64,000 bases of DNA from JBCDAP01 sp038747915 (GTDB lineage Bacteria > Planctomycetota > Phycisphaerae > Phycisphaerales > UBA1924): positions 1 to 64,000 of the forward strand of contig JBCDJJ010000006.1 in assembly GCA_038747915.1 (NCBI GenBank), given 5' to 3'. Of this stretch, positions 54,362 through 63,235 are shown one piece after another. How positions within the stretch are numbered: position 1 is the first letter of the stretch; every line of letters starts with the position of its first letter. A program made the position numbers and the translations under genes. Under the pieces are notes generated by a model. That model did no database searches, was not told the origin of the DNA, and saw only the letters and a program-made list of their open reading frames with translations.

Positions 54362-55546
54362 ATGGCGGCGGAAGGTGAGCAGGGCACTCGGGTCCGGATC
54401 GGTGTCGTCGGCGTCGGATCGATGGGCGCCGCCCACTGCCGCACCATCCAAGACGGCAAAGCCGGCCGGCTCGAACTCACCGCTGCAGCCGACCATACCC
54501 CCGAGCGGCTCGACGCCCTCCCGGAGTCGGTTGCGCGCTTCGGCACCGCCGAGGAGATGATCGCGAGCACCACGGTCGACGCGATCCTTGTCGCCACGCC
54601 GCACTTCGATCACGTGCCCATCGGTGTGGCGGCGCTCGAGGCCGGGCTGCACGTGCTGGTCGAGAAGCCCATCGGCGTGCACGCGTGGCACACCCGCCCG
54701 CTCATCGACGCCGCCGAGGCCCATCCGGACCGCGTGTTCGCCGCGATGTTCAATCAGCGGACCGACCCGCGGTACATCGAGCTCAAGCGGATGATCAGCG
54801 CCGGCGAGCTGGGGGCCCTCCGCCGGCTCAACTGGATCATCACTAACTGGTTCCGCACCGAGGCCTACTACCAGTCCGGCGGGTGGCGCGCCACGTGGGC
54901 GGGCGAGGGCGGTGGTGTGCTGCTCAACCAGTGCCCGCACAACCTCGACCTCTGGCAGTGGCTCTTCGGCATGCCCGACCGCGTCCGCGGCTTCTGCACG
55001 CTCGGCCGCTTCCACGACATCGAGGTCGAGGACGATGTCACCGCCTACCTCGAATACGAAGACGGCACCACCGGCGTGTTCATCACCACCACCGGCGAAG
55101 CGCCCGGCACCAACCGCCTCGAGGTGGTCGGCGAGCACGGCAAGGTCGTGCTCGAAGGGAGCGAGCTCCGCTTCACCCGCAACGCCCAGCCCACCACCGA
55201 GTTCAGCCGCACCAGCCCCGAGCGATTCGGTGCGCCCGCCACCACCGACATCTCCTACCGATTCAACACCAACGGCCCCCAGCACGCCGGCATCCTCCAG
55301 AACTTCGCCGATGCCATCCTCGACGGCGCCCCCCTTATCGCACCCGGTGTCGAGGGCATCCGCTCGGTCGAGCTCGCCAACGCCATGCTCCTGAGCAGCT
55401 TGGAAGGAGAAACCGTCGCGCTCCCGCTCGACGGCGAGCGGTTTCTCGCACGCTTCGATCCCCTCGTCCGGGGCTCATGCTACGACCCCAGTGCCACCCC
55501 GCTCGGCACCGTGAGCGACGACATGGCGGGCAGCTTCTCCCGGTGA
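54362..55546 (+). CDS. Gfo/Idh/MocA-family oxidoreductase
   Basis: A 394-residue cytoplasmic NAD(P)-dependent dehydrogenase of the glucose-fructose oxidoreductase family. The Rossmann motif GVVGVGSMGAAH lies near residue 15, VEKPIG near residue 100 is the conserved EKP motif, and GGGVLLNQCPHNLDLWQWLFG contains the catalytic His region. The C-terminal alpha/beta domain is of normal length. Substrates are usually sugars or inositols. It is followed 23 bases later by a second member of the same superfamily, so the two may act in one sugar oxidation or epimerisation route; none of the palindromic operators lies upstream. Confidence 0.92.
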   Translation: MAAEGEQGTRVRIGVVGVGSMGAAHCRTIQDGKAGRLELTAAADHTPERLDALPESVARFGTAEEMIASTTVDAILVATPHFDHVPIGVAALEAGLHVLVEKPIGVHAWHTRPLIDAAEAHPDRVFAAMFNQRTDPRYIELKRMISAGELGALRRLNWIITNWFRTEAYYQSGGWRATWAGEGGGVLLNQCPHNLDLWQWLFGMPDRVRGFCTLGRFHDIEVEDDVTAYLEYEDGTTGVFITTTGEAPGTNRLEVVGEHGKVVLEGSELRFTRNAQPTTEFSRTSPERFGAPATTDISYRFNTNGPQHAGILQNFADAILDGAPLIAPGVEGIRSVELANAMLLSSLEGETVALPLDGERFLARFDPLVRGSCYDPSATPLGTVSDDMAGSFSR

Positions 55547-55569
55547 CCGCACGCACAAGGAGCACTCCC

Positions 55570-56673
55570 ATGACCCAGCGCCGCGACGGCATGACCTACG
55601 CCCCCGAGGCCGCGAACAAGCCCGAACCGGTGGTCGCGCCGGGCGAGTTTGCGATCGCAGCGACCCACCTCGACCACGGGCACATCTTCGGCCAGTGCAA
55701 CGGCCTCACCGAGGCCGGCGCCACGCTCAAGTGGGTCTACGACCCCGAGCCCGAGCGAGTTCAAATGATGCTCGACCGCTTCCCGGGTGCGCAGAAGGCG
55801 AACTCCTTCGAGCAGGTGCTCGACGACGCCGAGGTCAAGCTCGTCGCCTCCGCTGCGATCCCGAGCGAGCGCTGCGAGGTCGGCCTCGCGGTCATGGGCG
55901 CCGGCAAGGACTACTTCACCGACAAGAGCCCCTTCACCACGCTCGAGCACCTCGACTCCGCCCGCGCCGCGGTGCAGGACACCGGCCGCAAGTACATGGT
56001 CTACTTCTCCGAGCGCCTCCACGTCGAGAGCGCGATGCACGCCACCACGCTGCTCCGCGAAGGCGCCATCGGCGACATCATCCAGATCATCCTGCTCGCG
56101 CCCCACCGCCTCAACAAAGACAACCGCCCCGCCTGGTTCTTCGACAAGTCCAAGTACGGCGGCATCCTCACCGACATCGGGAGCCACCAGTTCGAGCAGT
56201 TCCTCGCCTTCACCGGCGCGACCGACGGCACCGTCGAGTACGCGCGTGTCGCCAACCACGCCAACCAGGACAAACCCGGCCTCGAAGACTTCGGCGAGAC
56301 CGTGCTCACCATGAACAACGGCACCGCCTGCTACTGCCGCCTCGACTGGTTCACTCCCGACGGCCTGCCCACCTGGGGCGACGGACGCGTCTTCGTCGTC
56401 GGCACCCGCGGCACCCTCGAGATCCGCAAGTACCTCGATCTCGGCGGCCCCGCCGACGCCTCCGATGTCATCTACCTTGCCGATGAACACGGCATGCAGC
56501 GCATCGAGTGCGCCGGACAGATCGGCTACCCCTTCTTTGGCCACCTCATCCGCGACTGCCTCGACCGCACCGAGCACGCCATGACCCAGCACCACGCCTT
56601 CAAAGCCGCCGAACTCAGCATGCGCGCCCAAGAGATGGCCGACGCCGCCCGCCCCGTTCACGCGGGCGCATGA
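55570..56673 (+). CDS. Gfo/Idh/MocA-family protein
   Basis: A 367-residue relative of the preceding gene, with AAGGAG 8 bases before the ATG. The N-terminal fold is recognisable (FAIAATHLDHGHIFGQ, KDYFTDKSPFTT in the EKP position), but the glycine motif is replaced by an H-L-D-H-G-H segment, so cofactor binding may be altered. The catalytic-type motif GGILTDIGSHQFEQFLAFTG is intact. The family includes dehydrogenases and cofactor-recycling hydrolases that act on glycosides. Working with the upstream gene is inferred from the 23-base gap; the substrate is unknown. Confidence 0.85.
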   Translation: MTQRRDGMTYAPEAANKPEPVVAPGEFAIAATHLDHGHIFGQCNGLTEAGATLKWVYDPEPERVQMMLDRFPGAQKANSFEQVLDDAEVKLVASAAIPSERCEVGLAVMGAGKDYFTDKSPFTTLEHLDSARAAVQDTGRKYMVYFSERLHVESAMHATTLLREGAIGDIIQIILLAPHRLNKDNRPAWFFDKSKYGGILTDIGSHQFEQFLAFTGATDGTVEYARVANHANQDKPGLEDFGETVLTMNNGTACYCRLDWFTPDGLPTWGDGRVFVVGTRGTLEIRKYLDLGGPADASDVIYLADEHGMQRIECAGQIGYPFFGHLIRDCLDRTEHAMTQHHAFKAAELSMRAQEMADAARPVHAGA

Positions 56674-56805
56674 CCCCGCGCGGCAACGCACGCCCCCGCG
56701 CCCCACTCGCACGCCGACTCCCCAGACGCCGACCCCGAGCCCGTCAACGACGGGTGAAGGGTCCGGTCACGCCCTTTTCCCATCAAGCAGCCCCGACCAA
56801 CAGTG

Positions 56806-56826
56806 GTGGGAGCGTCCCGCTCCCAC
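56806..56826. repeat. 21-base palindromic repeat, copy 1
   Basis: GTGGGAGCG-TCC-CGCTCCCAC: a 9-bp perfect stem with a 3-base loop. A second copy with a different loop lies 54 bases to the right. Such short hairpins are typical dispersed intergenic repeats and may also act as transcription terminators after the oxidoreductase gene. Confidence 0.7.
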
Positions 56827-56859
56827 GTTCGTCTGCCCGCCATCATTCCGCACATGTTC

Positions 56860-56880
56860 GTGGGAGCGAGACGCTCCCAC
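56860..56880. repeat. 21-base palindromic repeat, copy 2
   Basis: GTGGGAGCG-AGA-CGCTCCCAC: the same 9-bp stem as copy 1 with a different loop, indicating that the stem is the conserved part. Confidence 0.7.
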
Positions 56881-57033
56881 CACCGACACACGCCCAGCGC
56901 AACACGCCCCGCGCATCATGGCAGAAGAACCACCAGTGCCATCCGCCGGCGCGTGAACCCGCGGGCGAAACCACCGGAACCCGGCCGCCAATCAACTGTT
57001 CCATCCGCACGCCCACGCGGAAAGGAGGCCCCC

Positions 57034-57510
57034 ATGCAACCCGCTGCCCTCACCGCCACCGGCCTACTCGTCGCCGCGCTCACGCTGCCCAGCTGCCACA
57101 TCGAGCCCGCCGCCTCGAGCGAACCCAGTGGACACCTCGGCACCATCGCGATGTCCGTTGAGCACCCCCTCGGCCCCGTCGGCGCGATCGACCGCACCCA
57201 GCTCCTCGTGGCGTACTACATGTCCGCTCATCACGCCGATGACCTCGAGGCGCTCACGGCCCTCCGAGACGCCGCCGAGGGTGACGACCGCGCCGCGATC
57301 GAACACGCCGGCCAGTCGATGCAGTCCCTCGCCCACCGCCAGCTCGCCGGCGACGAGCCGCTCTACGCTGTCCTCGGTCGACTCGACCCGCAGGTCCGCG
57401 CGGTCATGCACGACCGCGGTCTCTCACGCGTCGTCCTGGTCGACATCCAGAGCGACCACCTCGACGTGACAGACGACCTCGTCGCCCGCATCGAGCCAGC
57501 GCGCGATTGA
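57034..57510 (+). CDS. Small predicted lipoprotein
   Basis: A 158-residue protein with an ideal AAAGGAGG ribosome site. The N-terminus is a lipoprotein signal with lipobox LPSC (Cys at about residue 21), so it is probably anchored in a membrane. The rest is mostly helical and acidic (ADDLEALTALRDAAEGDDRAAIEHAGQ) and ends in a short beta segment (RVVLVDIQSDHLDV). No family was recognised. It is convergent with another small lipoprotein gene across a repeat region. Confidence 0.75.
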   Translation: MQPAALTATGLLVAALTLPSCHIEPAASSEPSGHLGTIAMSVEHPLGPVGAIDRTQLLVAYYMSAHHADDLEALTALRDAAEGDDRAAIEHAGQSMQSLAHRQLAGDEPLYAVLGRLDPQVRAVMHDRGLSRVVLVDIQSDHLDVTDDLVARIEPARD

Positions 57511-57561
57511 ACGAGCCACACCACCCGACCGCACCAGCGGTGTCACGCCCCGCCACACTCG

Positions 57562-57641
57562 AATGGTGTGCCACTGGCGGCTTGTCCGCCAGTGCGAACG
57601 CTGGGTGATTCCCACTGGCGGACAAGCCGCCAGTGGCACCC
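57562..57641. repeat. BIME-like double palindrome, copy 1
   Basis: An 80-base unit containing two inverted hairpins: CACTGGCGG-CTTGT-CCGCCAGTG and CACTGGCGG-ACAAG-CCGCCAGTG, separated by a short spacer with the sequence CGAACGCTGGGTGATT. The loops are complementary, so the two halves are mirror copies. It lies between convergent genes. The layout matches bacterial interspersed mosaic elements (BIMEs) built from REP sequences. Confidence 0.85.
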
Positions 57642-57751
57642 GTCGCCAGCGCCGCATCAAGCGCCGCCTGATCAACACCGGTCTGCCCACCACTGGTGAT
57701 GCTGTGCAGGTGTCGCGACTCGGGTGATTGTTCAGAGTCAACCATCAACAC

Positions 57752-57831
57752 AATGGTGTGCCACTGGCGGCTCGCCCGCCAATGCGAACGCTGGGTGATT
57801 CCCACTGGCGGACAAGCCGTCAGTGCCACCC
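57752..57831. repeat. BIME-like double palindrome, copy 2
   Basis: A second 80-base unit nearly identical to copy 1, 110 bases away. A few changes (CTCGC loop, CCAATG, CCGTCAGTG, GCCACC) weaken the stems, so it is the more degenerate copy. It ends 4 bases before the stop codon of the minus-strand lipoprotein gene. Confidence 0.8.
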
Positions 57832-57835
57832 GCCG

Positions 57836-58270
57836 CTAACGGACCCGCGACACAGTCATGACAAACGGGGAATCGCCCGTGCGCTCTTGTTTCCCCTGGA
57901 CATCCTCAACGACGCTGCCATCCCCAGCGTGGCGAAGCGGGCCGACACCAGCGGTCTCGCGGTTCGGCCCATCACGCGTGTTGAAGTGGTGGCGAACCCT
58001 CTGTGTGCCGTTCAACTCGTGCGTGACCGACATCCACCCGAAGTCACCGGGGTAGATCTGGAACTCGGCGATGCCACCGTCATCGGTCCGCGTCGACGCC
58101 TCATGACCCGGCAGAGCGAGGTACGAGTCGGTGAACACCGAAAACTCAGCATTCGCGACCGCGTGCCCCGTTGACGCCTCCGAGACCGTGAGACGGTATG
58201 TCGGGGCCACGCATCCGCACATCATGATGCTCAGGAGCGCCATCCAAGTTGTGATGATCGCAGGTCGCAT
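57836..58270 (-). CDS. Small predicted lipoprotein
   Basis: A 144-residue protein with a lipoprotein signal (TTWMALLSIMMCGC) and a short beta-rich mature region (YRLTVSEASTGHAVANAEFSVF, DDGGIAEFQIYPGDFGWMSVTH) that resembles a carboxypeptidase regulatory-like or transthyretin-like beta-sandwich. The start at 58270 is preferred because it gives the signal peptide. It lies 2 bases downstream of the ispH stop on the same strand and so may be co-transcribed with it. No catalytic motif is present. Confidence 0.7.
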   Translation of the reverse strand: MRPAIITTWMALLSIMMCGCVAPTYRLTVSEASTGHAVANAEFSVFTDSYLALPGHEASTRTDDGGIAEFQIYPGDFGWMSVTHELNGTQRVRHHFNTRDGPNRETAGVGPLRHAGDGSVVEDVQGKQERTGDSPFVMTVSRVR

Positions 58271-58272
58271 CC

Positions 58273-59307
58273 TCACCCCGTCACCCCAACCGTCACCGGC
58301 ACCGTCCCGTACAGATCCGCCGTCACCTCCGGCGGCGTCAGCGTGATCCGCCGGCCAGCCGGATCGACGTTCTTCTCCCGCATCACCCGCTTGAGCGTCG
58401 CCGGGATCCCGAAGTCGACCTCTTCGCGGAAGATGTCCCGCACCTCGATCGTCGCGCCGAACCGCTCGACCAGGGCCTTGCACACGCCCGCGACGAGATC
58501 CTCCGGTGCGCTCGCACCAGCGGTCACCATCACGTTCTCCACGCCCTCGAACCACGAATCATCGAGCTCCGACACATCGTCGAGCAGGCGTCCGCGGCAC
58601 CCCACGTTCTCAGCGATCTCGGTGAGCCGCACCGAGTTGCTCGAGTGCTTCGAGCCGATCACCAGGCACAGGTCGGCCTCGGGGGCGATCTCCCGCACCG
58701 CGCGCTGACGGTTCGTCGTCGCGTAGCAGATATCCGAACTCGGCGGCTGCTTGACGTTCGGGAACCGCTTGCGGATCTCGGAGATGATCACCTCGGCGTC
58801 GTCGGTGCTGAGCGTCGTCTGCGTGAGGTACACGACCATCTCGGGGTCGGGGATGTCGACAGCCCACACATCCTCGGGGGTTTCGACCACGGTGATCGCA
58901 TCGGGCGCCTCGCCCGTGGTGCCGATGACCTCCTGGTGGTTGGCGTGGCCGACGAGCAGGATCGTGTACCCCTGCTTGGAGTAGCGGATCGCCTCCATAT
59001 GCACCTTGGTGACCAGCGGGCAGGTCGCATCGATCGCCGTCAGGCTCCGCTCCGTAGCTCGTGCCTTGACCGCGGGCGAGACGCCGTGCGCGCTGAAGAC
59101 GACGTAGCTGCCCTCGGGGACATCGTTGACGTCTTCAACGAAGGTGACGCCTCGGTCCTTGAAGCGGTCGACCACGTGCTTGTTGTGCACGATGTCGTGG
59201 TACACGTAGACCGGCTCGTCCACGAGGTCGAGCAACTGATCGACGACGTCGATGGCCATGTGGACGCCGGCGCAGAAGCCTCGTGGGTTGGAGAGCAGCA
59301 ATCGCAC
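58273..59307 (-). CDS. ispH: 4-hydroxy-3-methylbut-2-enyl diphosphate reductase
   Basis: A 344-residue IspH, the last enzyme of the MEP pathway, making IPP and DMAPP with a [4Fe-4S] cluster. The three cluster cysteines are C12 (GFCAGV), C96 (ATCPLV) and C194 (SDICYAT). HGVSP, TGEAPD and GSKHSSNS are conserved substrate-site motifs. The GTG start at 59307 is chosen because it begins exactly at the family N-terminus and has GGGAG upstream. It is divergent from the squalene operon, so isoprenoid supply and squalene synthesis may share the 140-base control region. Confidence 0.96.
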   Translation of the reverse strand: MRLLLSNPRGFCAGVHMAIDVVDQLLDLVDEPVYVYHDIVHNKHVVDRFKDRGVTFVEDVNDVPEGSYVVFSAHGVSPAVKARATERSLTAIDATCPLVTKVHMEAIRYSKQGYTILLVGHANHQEVIGTTGEAPDAITVVETPEDVWAVDIPDPEMVVYLTQTTLSTDDAEVIISEIRKRFPNVKQPPSSDICYATTNRQRAVREIAPEADLCLVIGSKHSSNSVRLTEIAENVGCRGRLLDDVSELDDSWFEGVENVMVTAGASAPEDLVAGVCKALVERFGATIEVRDIFREEVDFGIPATLKRVMREKNVDPAGRRITLTPPEVTADLYGTVPVTVGVTG

Positions 59308-59447
59308 GCGGGGGCTCCCGGAGTCAGTATCGCGCGGGCGAACGCTGGATTCGCCCGCACAGGGGTGTTCGGCTACTGTTGGCCATTTCGCCGCAAAAGT
59401 ATAGATCAAGCGGCATTTTCGCTCGTCGGCCCCGCCCGGAGGCACGC

Positions 59448-60503
59448 GTGCGCGACACAGCGCTCATCGACCAACTCGAACACTGGGGACCCGAGGCGCC
59501 GCCCACCCCGCCCATGAGCGAGGACGAGGCCTGGGCCTACGTCCGCGAACTCACCCTCGGCCACTACGAGAACTTCAGCGTCCTCACCCGCCTGGTGCCC
59601 CCCGCGCTCCGGGCCGATTTCGCCGCGGTCTACGCCTTCTGCCGGTGGTCCGACGACCTCGGCGACGAAACAGGCACCGACGCCGCTGCGCGCGAACGCT
59701 CCCTTTACCTCCTCGCCTGGTGGCGCAACGAGCTCAACCGGTGCGTCGCGCGCGCACACGCAACGGACGAAGCGCCTGGCGTCGATCCACTCCGCCACCC
59801 CGTCATGATCATGCTCGCCGGCACCTTCCGCCGCCGCGCGACGCTCTCCGCGCACCCGTTCCACGACCTCATCTCCGCCTTCGAGCAGGATCAACGGGTC
59901 ACGCGATACGACACGTGGGAGCAGTTGCTCGACTACTGCTCGCGCAGCGCCAACCCCGTCGGCCGCATCGTGCTCGCGCTCGGCGGTGTCGATGTCGAAG
60001 CACCGGAGCACGCCGATCTCGTGCGCATGTCCGACGCCACATGCACCGCGCTGCAGCTCACCAACTTCTGGCAGGATGTTCGCCGCGATCTGCTCGATCG
60101 CGACCGTGTGTACCTCCCGAGCGCCGAGACCGGGATCACCGCCGAGCAACTCCGCGCCTGGATCGACCGGCCGCGCGACGCCGACGCGCGTCTGGCCTAC
60201 ATCAACGCGCTCCGGCCACTCGTTGAACGAACCGATGCGCTCTTCACCACCGGCCGCCCGCTGCCCGGTGAACTCTCGCGCCGCGGCCTGGGCGATCTTG
60301 CTCGTGTTGTGTGGTTGTTCGGTTCAGGCGGCGAATCGGTGCTCCGCGCGGTCGCGCGGATCGGGTGCGCGACCTTGTGGAAGCGGCCCAAGTTAGCGAA
60401 GATAAACAAACTCGCGCTCGTCGCGCGGGCCGCCACCCGACGATTCCCGAGCCCGACGCGGGCCACCGTCGCCCCCGTCCTCACCGAGAGACACCCGGCG
60501 TGA
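59448..60503 (+). CDS. hpnC: Squalene synthase-like HpnC
   Basis: A 351-residue trans-isoprenyl diphosphate synthase-like enzyme. The GTG at 59448 follows GGAGG. It has the first Asp-rich motif FCRWSDDLGDE and the second FWQDVRRDLLDRDRVYLP, as in phytoene/squalene synthases. In the hpnCDE route HpnC converts presqualene diphosphate to hydroxysqualene. It is first of three overlapping genes; its stop overlaps the hpnD start as GTGA. The C-terminus carries a basic extension (KRPKLAKINKLALVARAATRR). Confidence 0.92.
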   Translation: MRDTALIDQLEHWGPEAPPTPPMSEDEAWAYVRELTLGHYENFSVLTRLVPPALRADFAAVYAFCRWSDDLGDETGTDAAARERSLYLLAWWRNELNRCVARAHATDEAPGVDPLRHPVMIMLAGTFRRRATLSAHPFHDLISAFEQDQRVTRYDTWEQLLDYCSRSANPVGRIVLALGGVDVEAPEHADLVRMSDATCTALQLTNFWQDVRRDLLDRDRVYLPSAETGITAEQLRAWIDRPRDADARLAYINALRPLVERTDALFTTGRPLPGELSRRGLGDLARVVWLFGSGGESVLRAVARIGCATLWKRPKLAKINKLALVARAATRRFPSPTRATVAPVLTERHPA

Positions 60504-61492
60504 GCCAAGCGGCCTCCCAGCCTGTTGCCACACACACCGCCGCCTCGCGGGCCGATGCCTCCGAAGTTGCACTCCGCGCCTGCTACGCCGCGTGCGCCGA
60601 GGTCGTCCGTCGCCGGGCGCGCAACTTCTACCACGGCCTCCGACTCACGCCCGAGCCCAAACGCAGCGCCATCTACGCGGTCTACGCCTGGATGCGCGAA
60701 GCCGATGACGCTGTCGATTCACCCGGCACGCCCGAAGAAAAACGGCAACGACTCGCGGCGCTCGGCGAGCGCACCGAGTCGATCCTTCTCGGCGACAAGA
60801 TCCCGCGCGGCGAAGGCTTCGTCTGGCCGGCATTCGCCGACACCATCCGGCGGTACGGCATCGATCGACGCGAAGTCCGCGCCATGCTCGAGGGCATGGC
60901 CGAAGACCTCGCCGCCGGCGAGGAGCACAACGGCAACGCCGGCGGCCTCGTCATCTACCGCACACGCGACGACCTCCAGGCCTACTGCTACCGCGTCGCG
61001 TCGGTCGTCGGGCGCATCTGCGTCCGCATCTGGGGGCTCCGCGCCGGCGTCGACGAGGCCGAGGCCATGCGGCTCGCCGAGCGCCGCGGACTCGCCTTCC
61101 AGCTCACCAACATCCTCCGCGACTTCCGCGAAGACCACGACGATCACCGCGTCTACCTCCCCCTCGATGACTTCGATCGGCACGCCTTGTCACCCACCGA
61201 TCTGCTCCGGTTCGAGCCCGCCGAGCCGTGCGCCGCGATGATCACCGATCTCGCCGCGTGGGCCCGCCGCGAGTACACCGCGTCCGCTGCCCTCGAGTCG
61301 ATGATCGAGCCGCGGTGCGTCGCCGCCATGTGGGCCATGACACGGATCTACAGCGGGCTGCTCGAACAAATCGAAGCCGAGCCGTCGCGGATCGCCAGCG
61401 AGAAACGCATCCGCCTCGCATCCGCCAGAAAGGCGTCGATCGGGCTCGGCGCACTCATGCGCGCGCGCCTCGGGGCGATGCGCAGCGGGTGA
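60500..61492 (+). CDS. hpnD: Presqualene diphosphate synthase HpnD
   Basis: A 330-residue member of the squalene/phytoene synthase family. MREADDAVD and NILRDFREDHDDHRVYLP are the two Asp-rich Mg-diphosphate motifs. Other conserved blocks are NFYHGLRL, AIYAVYAWMREADD and YCYRVASVVG. It joins two farnesyl diphosphates to presqualene diphosphate, the substrate of HpnC. The GTG start overlaps the hpnC stop (GTGA), and its own stop overlaps the hpnE start in the same way, indicating strict translational coupling. Confidence 0.93.
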   Translation: MSQAASQPVATHTAASRADASEVALRACYAACAEVVRRRARNFYHGLRLTPEPKRSAIYAVYAWMREADDAVDSPGTPEEKRQRLAALGERTESILLGDKIPRGEGFVWPAFADTIRRYGIDRREVRAMLEGMAEDLAAGEEHNGNAGGLVIYRTRDDLQAYCYRVASVVGRICVRIWGLRAGVDEAEAMRLAERRGLAFQLTNILRDFREDHDDHRVYLPLDDFDRHALSPTDLLRFEPAEPCAAMITDLAAWARREYTASAALESMIEPRCVAAMWAMTRIYSGLLEQIEAEPSRIASEKRIRLASARKASIGLGALMRARLGAMRSG

Positions 61493-62859
61493 GCGCGAGC
61501 GACGAGCCCATCGTGATCGTCGGCGGCGGCATCGCGGGCATCGCAGCCGGCGTCCGCCTCGCCGAGGCCGGGCAGCGTGTGATGCTCCTCGAGACACGCA
61601 CCAAGCTCGGTGGCCGCGCCACAAGTTTCGACGATGTGCGCACCGGCGAGACCATCGACAACTGCCAGCACGTCGCGCTCGGCTGCTGCACCAACTTCGT
61701 CGACCTCCTCAGGCGTCTCGCCGCCGATCATCTCATCGACTGGCAGCGCGCGATCCACTGGTTCGAGCGCGGCGGTCGCTCGAGCACGATCCAACCGAGT
61801 CGCATCGCCCCCGCCCCCGGGCACCTCTCACTCGACTTCGCGCGCGCACGGTTTCTATCGGTGAACGAGAAGACGGCCATCGCTCGCGCGATCCTGGCGA
61901 TGCTCCGCGCGCACCGTGAGGAGCATGCCGGCGAAACGTTCGGCGCGTGGCTCGCCAAGCACGGTCAGCCTCGCGGCGCGATCGAGAAGTTCTGGGAGCC
62001 AGTGATCGTCTCGGCGTGCAACCTCGCGTGCGACACGGTGAGCGCCGCTATCGCGCTGCACGTCTTTCAAGAGGGCTTCCTCGCACACCGAGAAGCGCCG
62101 ATCATGGGTGTCCCCGATGCGCCCCTCCGCACGCTGTACGACGGTGCCACGCCGATCATCGAGGCCGCGGGCGGCGCTGTCCGCGTGCGCACCGGCGTGG
62201 CGAGTATCCGCCCCGACGGCGTGACGACGAGCGCGGGTGAGTCCATCGAGGCCAAGGCCGTGATCTGCGCGGTGCCGTTCGAACGCGTGGGCGCACTGGT
62301 CTCACCAGAGCTCCGCGAGATCGACCCGCGCTTCGACCAGCTCGTAGGGCTCACGCACAGCCCGATTCTCGGCGTCCACCTCGTCTTCGATCGCCCCGTG
62401 ATGACCACGCCCAACGCGGTGCTCGTCGACGCACCAACACAGTGGCTCTTCCGCAAGAACGACGACGGCTCAGCGGTTCACGCCGTGATCAGCGCAGCGG
62501 ACGACTGGCTCGGCCTGGGCGAACGCGAGGTGGTCACGCGGGTGCTCGCCGATGTGCGCACATGGCTCAACACCGATGCCGAGGTCCGCTCCGGTCGCCC
62601 CGTCATGGAGAAACGCGCCACCTGGGCACCCACGCCAGGAAGCGAGGCCCACCGCCCGCCGGCCGAAGGGCCGAGCGGCATCGTGCTCGCCGGCACCTAT
62701 GTGCAGACCGGGTGGCCATGCACGATGGAGGGCGCCACGCGCAGCGGATACACCGCCGCCGAAGCCCTCCTCGGCACCGGTGATCGGTTGGTGTTGGATT
62801 CGCTCCGCCCGCAGTTGCCCGTCCGCGTGCTCGCCGGCGCCTGGGCGCGGGGGGGGTAG
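61489..62859 (+). CDS. hpnE: FAD-dependent squalene synthase-associated reductase HpnE
   Basis: A 456-residue flavoprotein amine oxidase-like protein. IVIVGGGIAGIAAGVRLAEAG is the FAD-binding Rossmann motif, followed by LLETRTKLGGRATSF. LAGTYVQTGWPCTMEGATRSGYTAAEAL is the C-terminal FAD motif. HpnE reduces hydroxysqualene to squalene. The GTG start overlaps the hpnD stop (GTGA). Only one base separates its stop from that of the convergent rplT gene. Whether the squalene is used for hopanoids or sterols cannot be told, because no cyclase is present in the window. Confidence 0.94.
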   Translation: MSASDEPIVIVGGGIAGIAAGVRLAEAGQRVMLLETRTKLGGRATSFDDVRTGETIDNCQHVALGCCTNFVDLLRRLAADHLIDWQRAIHWFERGGRSSTIQPSRIAPAPGHLSLDFARARFLSVNEKTAIARAILAMLRAHREEHAGETFGAWLAKHGQPRGAIEKFWEPVIVSACNLACDTVSAAIALHVFQEGFLAHREAPIMGVPDAPLRTLYDGATPIIEAAGGAVRVRTGVASIRPDGVTTSAGESIEAKAVICAVPFERVGALVSPELREIDPRFDQLVGLTHSPILGVHLVFDRPVMTTPNAVLVDAPTQWLFRKNDDGSAVHAVISAADDWLGLGEREVVTRVLADVRTWLNTDAEVRSGRPVMEKRATWAPTPGSEAHRPPAEGPSGIVLAGTYVQTGWPCTMEGATRSGYTAAEALLGTGDRLVLDSLRPQLPVRVLAGAWARGG

Positions 62860-62860
62860 C

Positions 62861-63235
62861 TCAGCTCCGAGCCGGCGTCGCCTGCGTGTGCTCCAGCGCG
62901 GTCTCGACGAGCTTGTCGAAGGCCGCCGGATCCTCGATCGCGATCTGGCTCAGCATCTTCCGGTTGAGCAGGATGCCGCCGAGCTTCAGGCCGTTGATGA
63001 ACGCCGAGTAGCGTGTGCCACGCATCCGGCACGCCGCGGTGATGCGAGTGATCCACAGGCGACGCATGTCGCGCTTGCGCTGGCGACGATCCCGCCACGC
63101 GAACTGGCCGGCGCGGAGCAAAGCGACCTTCGCCTGCTGATAGTGCCGGCTCTTGCTGCCGTAGTACCCGCGGGCCTGCTTGAGGACCTTCTTGTGCTTG
63201 CGGTTACGGACGGCGCCGGATCGTGCGCGGGGCAT
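62861..63235 (-). CDS. rplT: 50S ribosomal protein L20
   Basis: A 124-residue basic protein with the L20 signature: MPRARSGAVRNRKHKKVLKQ, GYYGSKSRHYQQAK, YAFRDRR-type segment (AWRDRRQRKRDMRRLWITRI) and AACRMRG. It binds 23S rRNA early in large-subunit assembly. AAGGAG precedes the ATG. Normal length plus a short acidic C-terminal tail. It lies 172 bases after rpmI on the same strand, the usual order. Confidence 0.97.
   Translation of the reverse strand: MPRARSGAVRNRKHKKVLKQARGYYGSKSRHYQQAKVALLRAGQFAWRDRRQRKRDMRRLWITRITAACRMRGTRYSAFINGLKLGGILLNRKMLSQIAIEDPAAFDKLVETALEHTQATPARS

Larger units (their letters stand above)
56674..57033. other. Intergenic region with two palindromic repeats
   Basis: About 360 bases between co-directional genes. 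Apart from the two 21-base hairpins annotated separately and the AAAGGAGG ribosome site just before 57034, nothing recognisable was found. Confidence 0.4.

Noticed and set aside
54362..56673. The two oxidoreductase genes as part of the LacI regulon
   Set aside because: No copy of the palindrome is present upstream, and a tRNA gene and 343 bases separate them from the sugar operons.
57562..57831. The repeated palindromes as a CRISPR array
   Set aside because: Only two 80-base units, each itself a double hairpin, without regularly sized spacers or cas genes.
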